Translations under genes and position numbers: made by a program
Part shown: positions 1 to 12,200 of the stretch, piece after piece
Position numbering within the stretch: position 1 is the stretch's first letter
Layout of the letters: each line of letters begins with the position of its first letter
DNA from: Odontocerum albicorne
Taxonomy: Eukaryota > Arthropoda > Insecta > Trichoptera > Odontoceridae
Reading direction: 5' to 3'
DNA length: 64,000 nucleotides
NCBI GenBank assembly: GCA_949825065.1
Contig: OX463856.1
Coordinates: 18,720,632 to 18,784,631, forward strand
The notes under the pieces: generated by a model
What the model was told of the DNA's origin: nothing
Database searches by the model: none
Seen by the model: only the letters and a program-made list of their open reading frames with translations

Positions 1-230
1 ACCTTGAAATTCTGACTTGTATTACTCACTTTGCCATTTTTTCATCATTCATTATCTCCACATGTCCAAAATCCAACTTAAAGATCCTTTTTTCACCGCA
101 CTTAAAACACCCATTTTCTCCATACATTCATTTCTGATGTCTTCATTCCGCCTTCTTTCATACATTAACACTCCACAGATGTCTCATGTATGCATCTACA
201 CATAAATCTTTCTTTTATTCTTCTAATTTA
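1..230 (-). mobile_element. LINE RT-region fragment, antisense
   Basis: Low-complexity T/C-rich strand resembling the stretch at 27640-27790 (shared words such as 'attcatttctgatgtct'). Both look like antisense 3' coding sequence of the same non-LTR retrotransposon. No intact frame. Confidence 0.4.
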
Positions 231-465
231 TAATAACAAAAAAAAATGATTTTGCCTGCCTAAAAAAAATGCCTCGCACTGAAAGGAAAATAAGAAAATA
301 TTTATGAAAGCCTGTAGTTAAAATATGTTCACAAGTTAAGTGAAAAACTTTACTATAATACCTTTGATCATTGATGTCTCATTGTGGGACATGCAACTGT
401 ACACAGGAAAATATCCAACAGTTGAGACATGTCACTAAAAAAAAAGGATTCTAAGATTCTATTCA

Positions 466-575
466 AGAATATGACAGTTCTTCATGAACACATGACAGTT
501 AAACTTGATATAGATATAATATTAATAATAAAATGACAATTTATATAACACTGTTTAGAGAGCACTTCATTATTC
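466..575 (-). repeat. SINE family C tail fragment
   Basis: Contains the shared words 'taataaaatgacaattta' and 'ctgtttagagagca' found again near 32300, 54350, 55310 and 60450, next to a short AT-rich tail. Confidence 0.4.
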
Positions 576-605
576 ACAGATCAAAAATATTACAAAATAA
601 ATACA

Positions 606-1344
606 TTGGGTGTTAACATAAGTTGTGTCCGTTTTTTTTCAATTTAAAAATGAGCACCAAAAGTAAAACTAAATGGTAAATGTTATACGTCATTCGAAAT
701 AAATTTGTCTGCTCTATAAGATATTGAGTTTGCTTTTACGTTACATATATTATTTTATTTGATTACAAGCCTTCAAAATGGAATGTAAAGTAGACGAATG
801 TGAGCATTTTTGACACCTCCTTCTGTTCGTGTTCAATCGAGGGAATAAAGCTGCCAAAGCTGCTCGCTATATTTGAGAAGTATATGGTGAAGATGCTATG
901 AATGAAAGGACAGCTCGTCGATGATTTTTGCGTTTCAAAGACGGTAATTTCGACCCCAAGGACAAGGAGCGTTCCGGACGACCAGTGGACTTCGATGAGG
1001 ACCGCTTAAACCATATTATTCATGAAGATCCCCTTCAAACATTTGTCCTTTCATTCATAGCATCTTACACTTTGCAAATATCTCGAGCAGCTTTGTCAGC
1101 TTTATTCCCTCGATTGAACGCGAACAGAAGGAGGTGTCGAAAATGCTCACTTTCGTCTACTTTACATTCCATTTTGAAGGCTTGTAATCAAATAAAATAA
1201 TATATGTAACGTAAAAGCAAACACAATATCTTGTAGAGCAGAAAATTTTCTTTCGAATGACGTATAACATTTACCATTTTGTTTTACTTTTGGTGCTCAT
1301 TTTTAAATTGAAAAAAAACGGACACAACTTATGTTAACAACTAA
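606..1344. mobile_element. Foldback mariner derivative 1
   Basis: 739 bp. Left arm 606-913 is the inverted copy of right arm 1045-1344, with a 131-nt loop. Ends read TTGGGTGTTAACATAAGTTG and its complement; TA follows at the right (CA at the left). Each arm carries the start of a SETMAR/HsMar1-like mariner transposase (FNRGNKAAKAAR, then FKDGNFDPKDKERSGRP), so the coding start is present twice, head to head, with stops. No catalytic region remains. Confidence 0.8.
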
Positions 1345-3032
1345 TATAAGTTTAGTGTAAGGCTGTGGCCATTACATTAGGTACTTCCCCGCATTTGTAT
1401 ATGTTTAGAAAAACATATTTCTGAAAAAACTGTAGAAAAATTATTACGAGAAGATGAACTACAAATAAACCTTTGTAGACCTTCTGATATGTGATAGTAA
1501 CACATTCAACTTTAGCCATAGTGTAGTGTTCATATATTCTCATGAATTTTGATAACTTCTGAAAAAGGATTGTCTTCAAGTGCTTCCTAAAGCTGTACAC
1601 ACCCCCAAATATCTTACACTAAGAGGCAGACCATTCCCCGTCACAGTTTTACTCATCTCCGTAGGAACAGCATTCATGGTACCTATCTATAATTATAATC
1701 AAAATTTGAAAGTTGAGAAAATATTAGATAGATGGAGTGTAGTTGAAAGAGTAAATCTCGAGACTAATGAAAATTGGCGGTGGAATAATTGTTTGTAATA
1801 AATCAGTGGTAAGAGCAGGTTTCCAAGAAAAAAAAATTTTAGGTTTGATTCACTTGCAAAAATATTAATTTACTTTATTTCTCTTAAGCGAGGCATTTGG
1901 CTTAATATTTTTTTAGTTATTGCAAATATTACTTTAAAACACGAGTGTGTGTAATTAATTTTACTGTGCATTTAACATTTAACAAACCTTAAAATAATTA
2001 CTTAAAACAAAACATGTAATAATAATGAAAACAGATTACATTTGTATTTTAAGTCAATGAAAAAAGTACGTATTTGGAAAAAAGTACGTAACTGAAAAAA
2101 AATATCATACACAACTATTAAAAAAATGTTTTCTTTTTATGTAATCATTAATACCTTTTTTTTAATACAGGCAGTCCTAGACATTTGTATATTCGGTTCT
2201 TAAAAGTGTGTATCAAAGTTGAATATGGCGGGCTTTAAAACATTTATTTGTCAATGAAAATATAGGTCTAATATTCATAAATGCAAAATATAAACATAAA
2301 ACTAATTACTGAGACATATCATCAATATCATTAAGGAGATATATTACTATTATCAGGTGTTTTCTTTATAGTAAACTTAGGTGTATGTGGTGGTATTTAT
2401 ATTTTAACCGTACAAAACTCAAATCACTAGAAAATATAGAAGTGTGTAAAATAGTAAACTGTACGAAAATCAAATGTACAAATCAAGGGCCTGTAAAACA
2501 AGATAATTCCTGCAAAACAGAATGATAAAATGATAATTATTAATAATTTAACAATTTTAAATTGCATTTCAAACGCAATAAATAATAATATAAATAAAGA
2601 AAGTCAATTTGTATTGTAAAAAAATATTAATTTATTACAAAGCTCACGAAAATTATGAAAAATTTCATATTTAAGTTAAACGTTTGAGAGACTAACAAAA
2701 TTTTAAAGGAAATTTACAACTGTATAACGAGGAAACCATTAATCCTGTTTACATTCTTTAGTGAATTTTGTTTATGAAAATAAAATAGCAAACTACAATA
2801 CAATATTAAAAATTATTCTTCCAATCACTCAAATAAATACAAAAACATATTATGTATTCGATAGCATAAGTTGAAGAAAAAAAAACAACATGGAATGAAT
2901 TTTGACATAAAATATATTTTAATTAACCCTTTTGCTGATTATGTTTCATCTCATGTTGGGTTAATTTTGAAAATCACAATTACTTAATTAAGTTGTCTGC
3001 AGATTTTCATAAAAATCTGAATAGGTTAAATA
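1345..3032. other. AT-rich intergenic stretch, nothing recognised
   Basis: No coding or repeat signal that I can support. Short ORFs here lack codon structure or motifs. Confidence 0.5.
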
Positions 3033-4128
3033 TTGGGTGTTAATATAAGTTGTGTCCATTTTTTTCCAATTTAAAAATAAGCACCAAAAGTAAAACAAAA
3101 TGGTAAAGGTTATACGTCATTCGAAAGAAAATTTTCTGCTCTACAAGATATTGTGTTTGCTTTTATGTTACATATATTATTTTATTTGATTACAAGCCTT
3201 CAAAATGGAATGTCAAGTAGACGAAAGTGAACATTTTCGACACCTCCTTCTGTTCGCGTTCAATCGAGGGAATAAAGTTGCCAAAGCTGCTCGCTATATT
3301 TGCGAAGTGTACGGTGAAGATGCTATGAATGAAAGGACAGCTCATCGATGATTTTTGCGTTTCAAAGACGGTAATTTCGACCCGAAAGACAAGGAGCGTT
3401 CCGGACGACCAGTGGATTTTGATGAGGACTGCTTGAACCATATTATTCATGAAGATCCCCTTCAAACCACCGTAGAATTGGCTGAGTCACATGACTGTAT
3501 ACCGCCATCTTAAATCAATGGGAAAAGTCCAGAAGTTCGGTGCTTGGGTTCCACATGTTTTGAGTGAAAACAACAAAATTCAACGTTCGACAATTTCTGC
3601 TGGTTTGCTCGCGCGTCATCGAGCTACGCATGGCCACAAGCAAAGGTTCCTTGACCGCATCATTACTGGTGATGAAAAATGGTTTGAAAATGGTGATAAA
3701 AAATGTTTGAAGGGGATCTTCATCAATAATATGGTTTAAGCGGTCCTTATCGAAGTCCACTCGTCGTCCGGAATGCTCCATGTCTTTCAGGTCGAAATTA
3801 CCGTCTTTGAAACGCATAAACCATTGACGAGCTGTCTTTTCATTCATAGCATCTTCAACGTACACTTCGCAAATATCGCGAGCAGCTTTGGCAGCTTTAT
3901 TCCCTCGATTGAACACGAACAGGTGTCGAAAATGCTCACTTTCGTCTACTTGACATTCCATTTTGAAGGCTTGTAATCAAATAAAATAATATATGTAACG
4001 TAAACGCAAACACAATATCTTGTAGAACAAAAAATTAATAATAATGTATAACCTTTACCATTTTGTTTTACTTTTGGTGCTCATTTTTAAATTTGAAAAA
4101 AATGGACACAACTTATGTTAACACCTAA
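3033..4128. mobile_element. Foldback mariner derivative 2
   Basis: 1096 bp between TA dinucleotides (3031-3032 and 4129-4130). Left arm 3033-3467 is complementary to right arm 3705-4128; the loop 3468-3704 holds more transposase (YRHLKSMGKVQKFGAWVPH, then RIITGDEKWFENGDKK, with the first catalytic Asp). The N-terminal helix-turn-helix part is present in both arms in opposite orientation. The downstream catalytic residues are missing. Same family as 606-1344 but longer arms. Confidence 0.82.
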
Positions 4129-4510
4129 TATAATAAATTTTTTTGCCAGTAAAATAAATACAAGCACATAAATAAGTCACACAGAAAATACCATAAGTAA
4201 ATAATATAATAAATTAAATTTCAAACTTAACATTAATTATAACTTTAAGAATGAGATTTCATAAGTAATATATCTGGCTTTTCTCAAACAAAATACTATA
4301 TAAGTAAAAGTATGAATCATCCCATAGCAATTTATGGAATATAAAAAAAACAGTTTTTTTCTTTCATTTGTAATCTCACTGATGTTGAGAGATTTTATAA
4401 TGACATACGTTTCAACCTCCTTGGAACTCTTTTTTAGAACTTGGAAACATCTGCTGATAAAATAATGATTGAATGTCGAAAAAAGGTCCAAACTTCATTA
4501 TATGTGTATA

Positions 4511-5098
4511 TCTGTACTTCAGAGACATAAGACACAATGTCTATTTTGCTAAGATTAAAGTACAGCATAAAAAATGAATTTGTTTGGAATATTTCGAGTC
4601 ATTTTTGCAAAAAAATGGACAAAATTGTAATACTATTAGTAAATAGAAAAATATATGGTATTTCGTTTCTTGCTGTAGAAATGCGTGCACTTGTATTGAT
4701 ATTTTTATTTCTTAATTAAGGTTTTCATTTGTATTATTATGAGGATGTTTTTATTTGTGTAGAAGCTATTTTCAGTCCATAAGAGGAAGGAGTGTGTGTT
4801 GTACATAAGCATGTCCATTGAAATGTATTAATGAATTTTGTGTTTTATCTTGTGCAATATATGGACCTTCTGGACCCTGTCCTGTTGTGTGCGGTACGTA
4901 TGTACTTATTTTTTACAGGATTGTATGAATCATGTTAGTACTTTGTATATATTATTGTGGCATCTTGAATTTATATATTCACTCACACTCGTTATTATGT
5001 GTTGTAAAAATTGTTAATGTCCAAAATCGACCATAACTGAACAAATAAAAAAGTGAACTTAAAAATGGACATGGTGTCTTATGCCTCCGGGATACAGA
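4511..5098. mobile_element. Unclassified inverted-repeat DNA transposon with TA flanks
   Basis: 588 bp. The left end TCTGTACTTCAGAGACATAA pairs with the right end (complement TCTGTATCCCGGAGGCATAA), and the match continues to about 38 bp. TA lies on both sides. TA duplication suggests the Tc1/mariner group, but no transposase is recognised. An open 60-codon frame at 4537-4719 (+) has no motif I can name. Confidence 0.7.
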
Positions 5099-5214
5099 TA
5101 TGGCCTTAGATATTTAAGGAAATGTAATATGTTTATCTGGAATTGCACGAATTAAATTTTATAAAACTTTATTTCACCATAGAATTTTAAAGATTTAAAA
5201 AAATAAGGATAGCA

Positions 5215-5332
5215 GTCTGGTTTACAATTAAGGCCTCTTTAACATCTATTTGGTTGGTTGGAAGAGATTACCACATGGCAATAAGTCCGGCAGGTTGTAC
5301 TGTATACAACAAAAGTGTAATACAATACAATG
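5215..5332 (+). repeat. SINE family B, 5'-truncated
   Basis: Has the family B body and tail: 'ggcctctttaacatct', 'ttggttggttggaagag', 'aggttgtactgtatacaa', ending 'gtgtaatacaatacaat'. tRNA head absent. Confidence 0.7.
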
Positions 5333-6130
5333 ACTTAGTTATAACAAATTATTTGTATAACTCCTGTATGATAAAACTTCATAGATTAAGCATTTAGTAT
5401 GGGCATTGTATGGACCTTCATATAACTTTGACAAGAGACAAGTGAAAAAGTCATTCTTGCCAAGATGAATTCAATTAGATTATATGGGTTTGCTGTGATA
5501 TTATTATGTTGGGTTCATCTTGTACTGTTTTTTTATTTATTGTATAACACAATTTTTTTTATTGTATAACCATTTTTTTATTGTATTTTACTGCATAAAT
5601 GTCAATATTGAACTTTTGTTGTTTTCTTTTTGTATCAAAAAGGTCATTTGATCGTTGAAATAAAATAAATTAAACATAAAGCATTTAAAAAATTGTCATT
5701 TTTTTTATTATTAAAAATTAAGAAACAGTGCAGATATATATGTATACCAGCTGTCTCTAAAAAAGTTCTCTTCACCTAGTTATAAAATAAAAAAATGACA
5801 ATTTAATTATACAACAATTGTAATTGAATATTTCATATAGAATGAATCTATATATTATAAATATAAAAACAATTTTAATAAAGAATAAAAAACGTATTCC
5901 TCAAAAGTCTAGAATATTAACAAGATCATAAATGGCAATAGAAAATTGCGATAGAATTTTTGACATTACATAAAAATTAGGCCAATATTTCCTTGCATCA
6001 AACACACTTAAAATTCCTGTGTTTAAATTTGTTCATTACCGGACCATTTTTAGATTTGACAGCAAAGATCAATCTAAAAGTAATGAAAACGATCCATGTA
6101 GATCCATTATTGTGATCCGTAGGGTTGTAT
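5333..6130 (-). other. Probable 3' UTR/downstream flank of RPS6KC1
   Basis: AT-rich; no coding signal. Lies just after the RPS6KC1 stop on the minus strand, so part should be 3' UTR; the end is not fixed. Confidence 0.4.
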
Positions 6131-6250
6131 TTACATGTACTCCTGTACAATCGCATCCCAGTCGATTTGTTTGAAGTAAATGTGAGATTTGATCTCTTCG
6201 ATTCCTTTGGAACCACTTCCTAGTCTTTCGCGAGGATCGAAACACAAAAG
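6131..6250 (-). CDS. RPS6KC1: RPS6KC1 coding exon 11 (C-terminus and stop)
   Basis: 39 residues and TAA. LLCFDPRERLGSG, then IEEIKSHIYFKQIDWDAIVQ, is the AGC-kinase-like C-lobe end, closely matching human LLQFNPLERLGAG and HPFFTPVDW. Acceptor TTTTTCAG. The 3' UTR should run toward 5.5 kb; several minus-strand AATAAA-like words occur there but I cannot choose the polyA site. Confidence 0.93.
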   Translation of the reverse strand, partial: LLCFDPRERLGSGSKGIEEIKSHIYFKQIDWDAIVQEYM

Positions 6251-9200
6251 CTGAAAAACAAATATAGATATTAATAAGACAGTCAATATAATTTTGTGTG
6301 TTTGATAATTCCAGTTCTCTTTCATATTATTTAGAAAAATTCTGCTTTTGTGGATTACGGTCGCTCTCTACAATCTAGTGATGGAAGACTCCTTTATGTA
6401 TTGATACACCACACTTCAATTTACTTATCTTTATTTGCGATCTACTCAGCGCAACTGTGGAACGAATTCCCATCAGATGGGCACCAGCCTTAACCGGTTC
6501 ACTGCCACGAGCGCATTGACGCGCTCTCCGATTCAGTGCTCGCCAGGGCGGCCATACAAAATGAACGCATAAACGCGCTCTCCTTTGAGCTTGTCGCAAG
6601 CTAATATCAAATCCAATTGTAATAATTTATAAATTGTAACACATAGTAACATCTATTGGGATGGTCAAGAAATATTTAAATATTACAATTTACCGATATT
6701 ATCAAAGTTACAGTCATCTTTCTAAAAGCTTTCACTGACAGTCAATACGTGTCTCTGATAGAGGGTTACCGACTACAGTTTTTTGCGACGTAATTGCGAT
6801 GATTTATAATGACTTCGTTTGTAGTTTTCTTCAATGGTTGATTTTTAACTTTTGTGCGTTATTTTTGTTAATTTTTCAAAGTATTTATTTACAAAGTGTG
6901 TTTTCATGTATTCTTTGGTTATTGGCGGTAGTTTTGCGGCATAATATGACTTTTATATAGACTTTTTACGGTTTTATTTTATAGTTTATTTACCTTTTGT
7001 GCTTTATTATACATCATACAGATAATTTGTTGATTTTAGTTTACAAAGTACGAGGCATATCCAGAAAGTAAGTGTACTGAATTTTTGTAGGTTACAATTT
7101 TTTTTATTTAAACAAAAAAATTACGTGGTTACCGTAGTACGTATGTAAGCTATTTTTCGACATAGTCGCCATTCTTCTCAATGCAGGTGGTGAAGCGGGG
7201 TATCAACTTTTTGATGCCTTCCTCGAAGTAGTTTCCCGCCAACCCCTCCGTCCACTTCTCCACCTCTTCCTTTACCTCCTCGTCGGTTGAAAACCTTTTT
7301 CCACCCATGTGCAGCTTCAGGGAGGTAAAGAGATAGTAATCTGAAGGTGCTAGGTCAGGGGAATGCGCGGGATGGTTCAGTACATCCCATTTAAATGAGG
7401 CGAGCAGTTCCGTCTGGCATTGTCGTGCAACAGGCAGACTCCCTTTGTCAGCATGCCTCTCCTCTTGTTCTGAATCGCCCTCCGCAATTTTTTTAGGGTC
7501 TCACAGTATCTTGCAGAGGTGATGGTCTCCCCTTGAGGCATATATTCAATTAAAATTATGCCTTGACAGTCCCAAAACACGGATGCCATGATTTTCTTGG
7601 CTGAAATATTGGTTTTGAACTTTTTGGCGGAGGGTGAAGAGGTGTGACGCCACTGTTGAGACTGCCTTTTGGTTTCAGGCGTGTAGTGTGCAACCCAAGC
7701 TTCATCTCCAGTAACGATGGAGCGGAGAAATTCATCTCCATGGAGTTTGCAGCGCCTCAAAAACTCTTGCCCGGCCTCCACTCGATTCAACTTGGCGGGA
7801 GATGGGATTGACATATTTCACGAAACGTGTTGTCGCGTCGACACTTCTCAACGTACTGACCTCGAACCGGTCTCGTTGCGAAGGGGAAGGGTCAGGCTAC
7901 ACGGAAGTGTAGCCAACATGTCGAAAATAAAATCCATCCGGTCGTGAGAGCCTCAGTACACTTCGTTTCTGGATATGCCTCGTATATTATATTCCACTAT
8001 ATTTATAAGTAAACATATTTTCTGTGTCAAGTTGTGACAAACCTGACATTTTGTGAATATTTAAACTGTGTTTTTCTGAGTGAACGGCAGCTCAAACGCC
8101 CCACGGTGTATATATTTAGTAAGTTTTCATAATATCCTTTATATCTGTATACAAAAATTATAAATTTTTTAGGTTTTATTTTTGTTGAAAAAATCCCGGC
8201 CTGCTGGGTATGGCCATACTAATAATTTCCGGCACTTAAAGGGTTAATTATGTTCCAGAGTGAAACCACTTCACTTAGAAAATACCTTTTCACCCTAATT
8301 TTTCTTCATTTCCGGCTTTGTAAATTTATTTGGTGGTTTTTAAACTTTTTTGTTTCACAGCGTCCTTAGTGTGTAAAAACTTTTCACAACACCTTAAAAA
8401 AACTATCAATTATTGAAATGCCTTTTACTACACAGTTTTTCAAATCTTGGAATCAAATTTTACACAATCGCCTTCGTATATCTTGTTCCAGAGTTTTGAG
8501 AGATATTTGGTTTTTATTATAGCTATTGCAATTAGAACCAGGATTCACCAAGCTTTAGCCCTCACCAAAATGTATTCATCCTTTACTTATATCTAAAAGA
8601 GACCAAATAAGATCTTCAGGATGAGGCGAGATCATTTTGGGGGATAAAGGCCTGCAGGAGTTGCATGCCCATTAGAAGTAACAAAAATAATAACAAACCT
8701 GAGACAGTAACGATTCTGCATCCTTCGGAAGATTCCTGGGCATGTTCAGTATTGTGTGGGAGTTAAATCCTGATGGATGTGCAACGGAGAGAGGCTGGAA
8801 CAAGTTTTTTTTTTAAATAAGATAAAATATAATAATAATAAAGTAACAGTTTAAAATATACATTTCAATAGTCATACATAAAATCATATTCTCATTCCTC
8901 CATTATGCTTAATTTCTATGCTCAGATACCGTAGACCTGCTGGCTGACTAACTAGGAATTATTGTTTTAACTCAACCAGCTTAACATGTGTGTCAATTAA
9001 ATGCTCTCACCACTGAAAGAATACTAAAAAAAAAAAACCTCAAGAAATATATAAAATTAACAATTTTTCAGTTAAAGAAACCAAACAGAAAAAACAATAA
9101 TAGCAAAATGTCACAAATAAAAAATATCCACACTCAATATTAATAAGATAATAACAACATAAGATGCAGAAACATTAAGAATTGCGTATATAAACAACAG

Positions 9201-12200
9201 GATAAACAACCCATAAACAACAGGAACAATGTTACTCACGTTTCCCTGTAAAGTGACTTAGTTATACCTACAAAGTTTACTAAGGAGTCAATTTATCCAC
9301 CGAGATATAAAAGATATTGGAAAATTCATTCAACAAGGTCATTCATTCTGTGTGCGAGTGGTAATCCTCTTAACAGCTTAATTAGCTCTTAATTAGTTAA
9401 TATGGAACCAAAACACAATCTTAATTCACGATGGTATAAATAATTGATGCTTGCAGGAGGGATGCCTTGCAGCAAAGGTGTGTGTGAACTCTTGGGTGTG
9501 GTGTTTTAGATGATAATACGAGTATACGAGGCATTGTGGGATGGACTTTTTGGTCGGTCTGGAATGATGAAGTGTGCGGTGTTTGACTCCCATGATACAT
9601 ACATTTGATTGAGTATCACTGTTTGTCAGGTTGAGGCGAGTTTGCAACGGATTATTAAATACAACAATCAGAAAAAAAATATCAACTTATTTTTTCATGT
9701 TGTATGTCCTCAGTAAGATACAGATAAAAGCCTAGTTTACTAGGGACACAACAAATGAAAGGCAACAAACCCAGATTGTGTCTACTTTATATTAATTACC
9801 TGTTGTTTATTCATAAATTATGTATTTATAAAATTCCTTGTCATGCATAAATAAATAAATAAATTGTCCGGTACATTAAATAAAAGTTTGTCAATCAATA
9901 AATGGTTTGCTATTTTTTCTGTTACCAATTTGTAAATTATAAACAGGTGTGTAGATTTTTTCTTATGCTTAAGGAGTAATATTCAAGAATAGCCATTAAA
10001 ATATGTGGGATACAGCCATGGCTAAAATCTATACTCTGCAATAAAGGTGTCACAGAACTCTATCAGCTATCAGGGAATTGTGGATTCCTCTCAAAACAAA
10101 CTCATTAAAAAAATGGTTAAAATGCAAACCCTTTGCAATAAACTTAGTTAAAAATAATTTTAAAATATATTTACCATTCCAATAATAAGCTCATACATAA
10201 TGGCACCAAAGCTCCAGAAATCACTGACTCTTTCATCATATAACTCATCCAACAGAGGGAACCTTTGAAGTTCAGGCGCCACATATGAATCGCAGTGCAG
10301 CTTGCCCTCATTCAGAAGAGGTATCAGCGCTTCCTGGGTGTCATGGCCCACCATGTATGTGAGCATCAGGTGGCCACGCTCACCCAGTAAGAGGTTGTTT
10401 GGATTTAAATTGCTGGAAAATGAAAAACATTACGATGGTAGAAAATAATTTATCAAAAGAATTTAAATTATAACTGCAGTAAGTTGATAAATATTGTTAA
10501 ATACCAATACAGGTATCCCTTATTATATTTTATTCCACTCTGTGCGATTTCTCTATAATGTAATTTTAAATAAAACTAAGAAAAAAAATATATAAAAAGT
10601 CAATTTGAATTTTCTCAATTGAAAGAAATAAGCTGTGTACAGTATGTCAAGAAAGAGTAGAAATTAATAAAATTGGAGCTAAAAAAATTATAGCTTGGCA
10701 ACACCAACATTAGCTGTCATGTCACATTTATTTATTACGTTTATGCGCAAACTGCTAGTATGACTGGTATGTATTTATGTTTTTTAAATAATTATAAAAA
10801 ATCTTGAAAGTTTAGAAATCATTCACATATATTTCGAGTTGATTTTTGTTAAAAAATTATCATTTCTGAGGTTACGTTTACATTTACATAGTTTGACAGC
10901 TACTTGGACAAATGGTATAACCCATATTTTTTAAAAGTTTTATGAGATTTATATTTTCATCATAAAAGTTATATTACAAACATAAAGGTTATGTTACCAT
11001 AATATATTACGAATATGTCGTGTTATTTAATGGATCGTTTTGTAAATGTTATTTAATACATTATTATTTATATTAGCATTAATGTTTTTTTTATTTACAG
11101 GTAAATAAAAAAGCACGGTTAGACCACGTATTAAAGAATACGAAGAAAATGGGGGAAAATTCACAACTCCAGGCAAAAAAAGAAAGGGTCGCCCTAAAAA
11201 ACAATTGGACGATTTCAATATTTGTGCCATTCGCCAACAGATTCGAAACTTATAGCAACTTTCAAAATTAGCAAAATGATTTTGTTAACTCAGAAATTCA
11301 ACGGAATATAGTGAAATATCATTTATACTCTTTTTATATTAAATTTGATATTATAGGTAAGTTCATCAAAAATGGCTAGTGTTTATTTTTTCCGGCAATT
11401 TTTTTTTTTTTGTGGGTTAGTGCATTTTTGCAATCAGCTATACACAACTACGGTGTTGCCAATCAGGCGATCGCAGCGCCCTCATTTATTTTCAACTCTT
11501 TTTTGACAGACTGTAGATCTTCTAATTAATAAATAAAAATAATTGTTTATTAACAATGTTTTGATTACATTTTTTTCATTTGGAATCTATCTCACCCAAT
11601 TTAAACTTAATGCGGTTTACTAGTAAGCAAGCATACATATGTATGGTACATGTCATCGTGATGTGTCCGTTGCGGGGTAGGCCGAGAGAACAGACCTTCA
11701 AACTTTTTTAACCAACCACACAACTTTGGCCTCTTCTACATTCATACATCTCATCATGCACAATCTTCTATTATTTGTACTTTTTATTTTACTAGCAAGC
11801 AAGAGATACTTAGGAATGTCAACAAAATTAAACATACACATGTGTGCGTCTTTGGATGTGTTAAGTATAAACATACATACCATCAAATCGTTTCCCTGTT
11901 AGGGTAGGCTCAGTAGAACAGATAACTGCACATAATTTCGATTTTCCTATCTCGACACATATATTTCCCCTCTTTCTTATCCATCACCTTTTCATACAGT
12001 TCCTACAACTTTTCTTACTTCTTATACTTCCTTCATTCAAAATATCATCCACTTGATCCGACCATAGTTTCCTCGGTCTTTCTCTTCCAAGCCTTCCACT
12101 TACATTTGCACTGTATATTTGTTTTGTTAATCTTTCTTCATTTACTTCACGTGCCCAAACCATCTCAGAGTGGTCTTCATCTTGCTTAACACATCAGCCT

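Larger units (their letters stand above)
6494..8243. mobile_element. piggyBac-like element interrupted by a mariner
   Basis: Flanked by TTAA (6490-6493 and 8244-8247). The left end CCGGTTCACTGCC resembles the complement of the right end (CCCTTTAAGTGCC). The left part is rich in 'gcgctctcc' and 'gacgcg' words. Removing the mariner at 7051-7982 leaves about 820 bp with no transposase, so it is a non-autonomous type. Class inferred from TTAA and the ends only. Confidence 0.45.
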
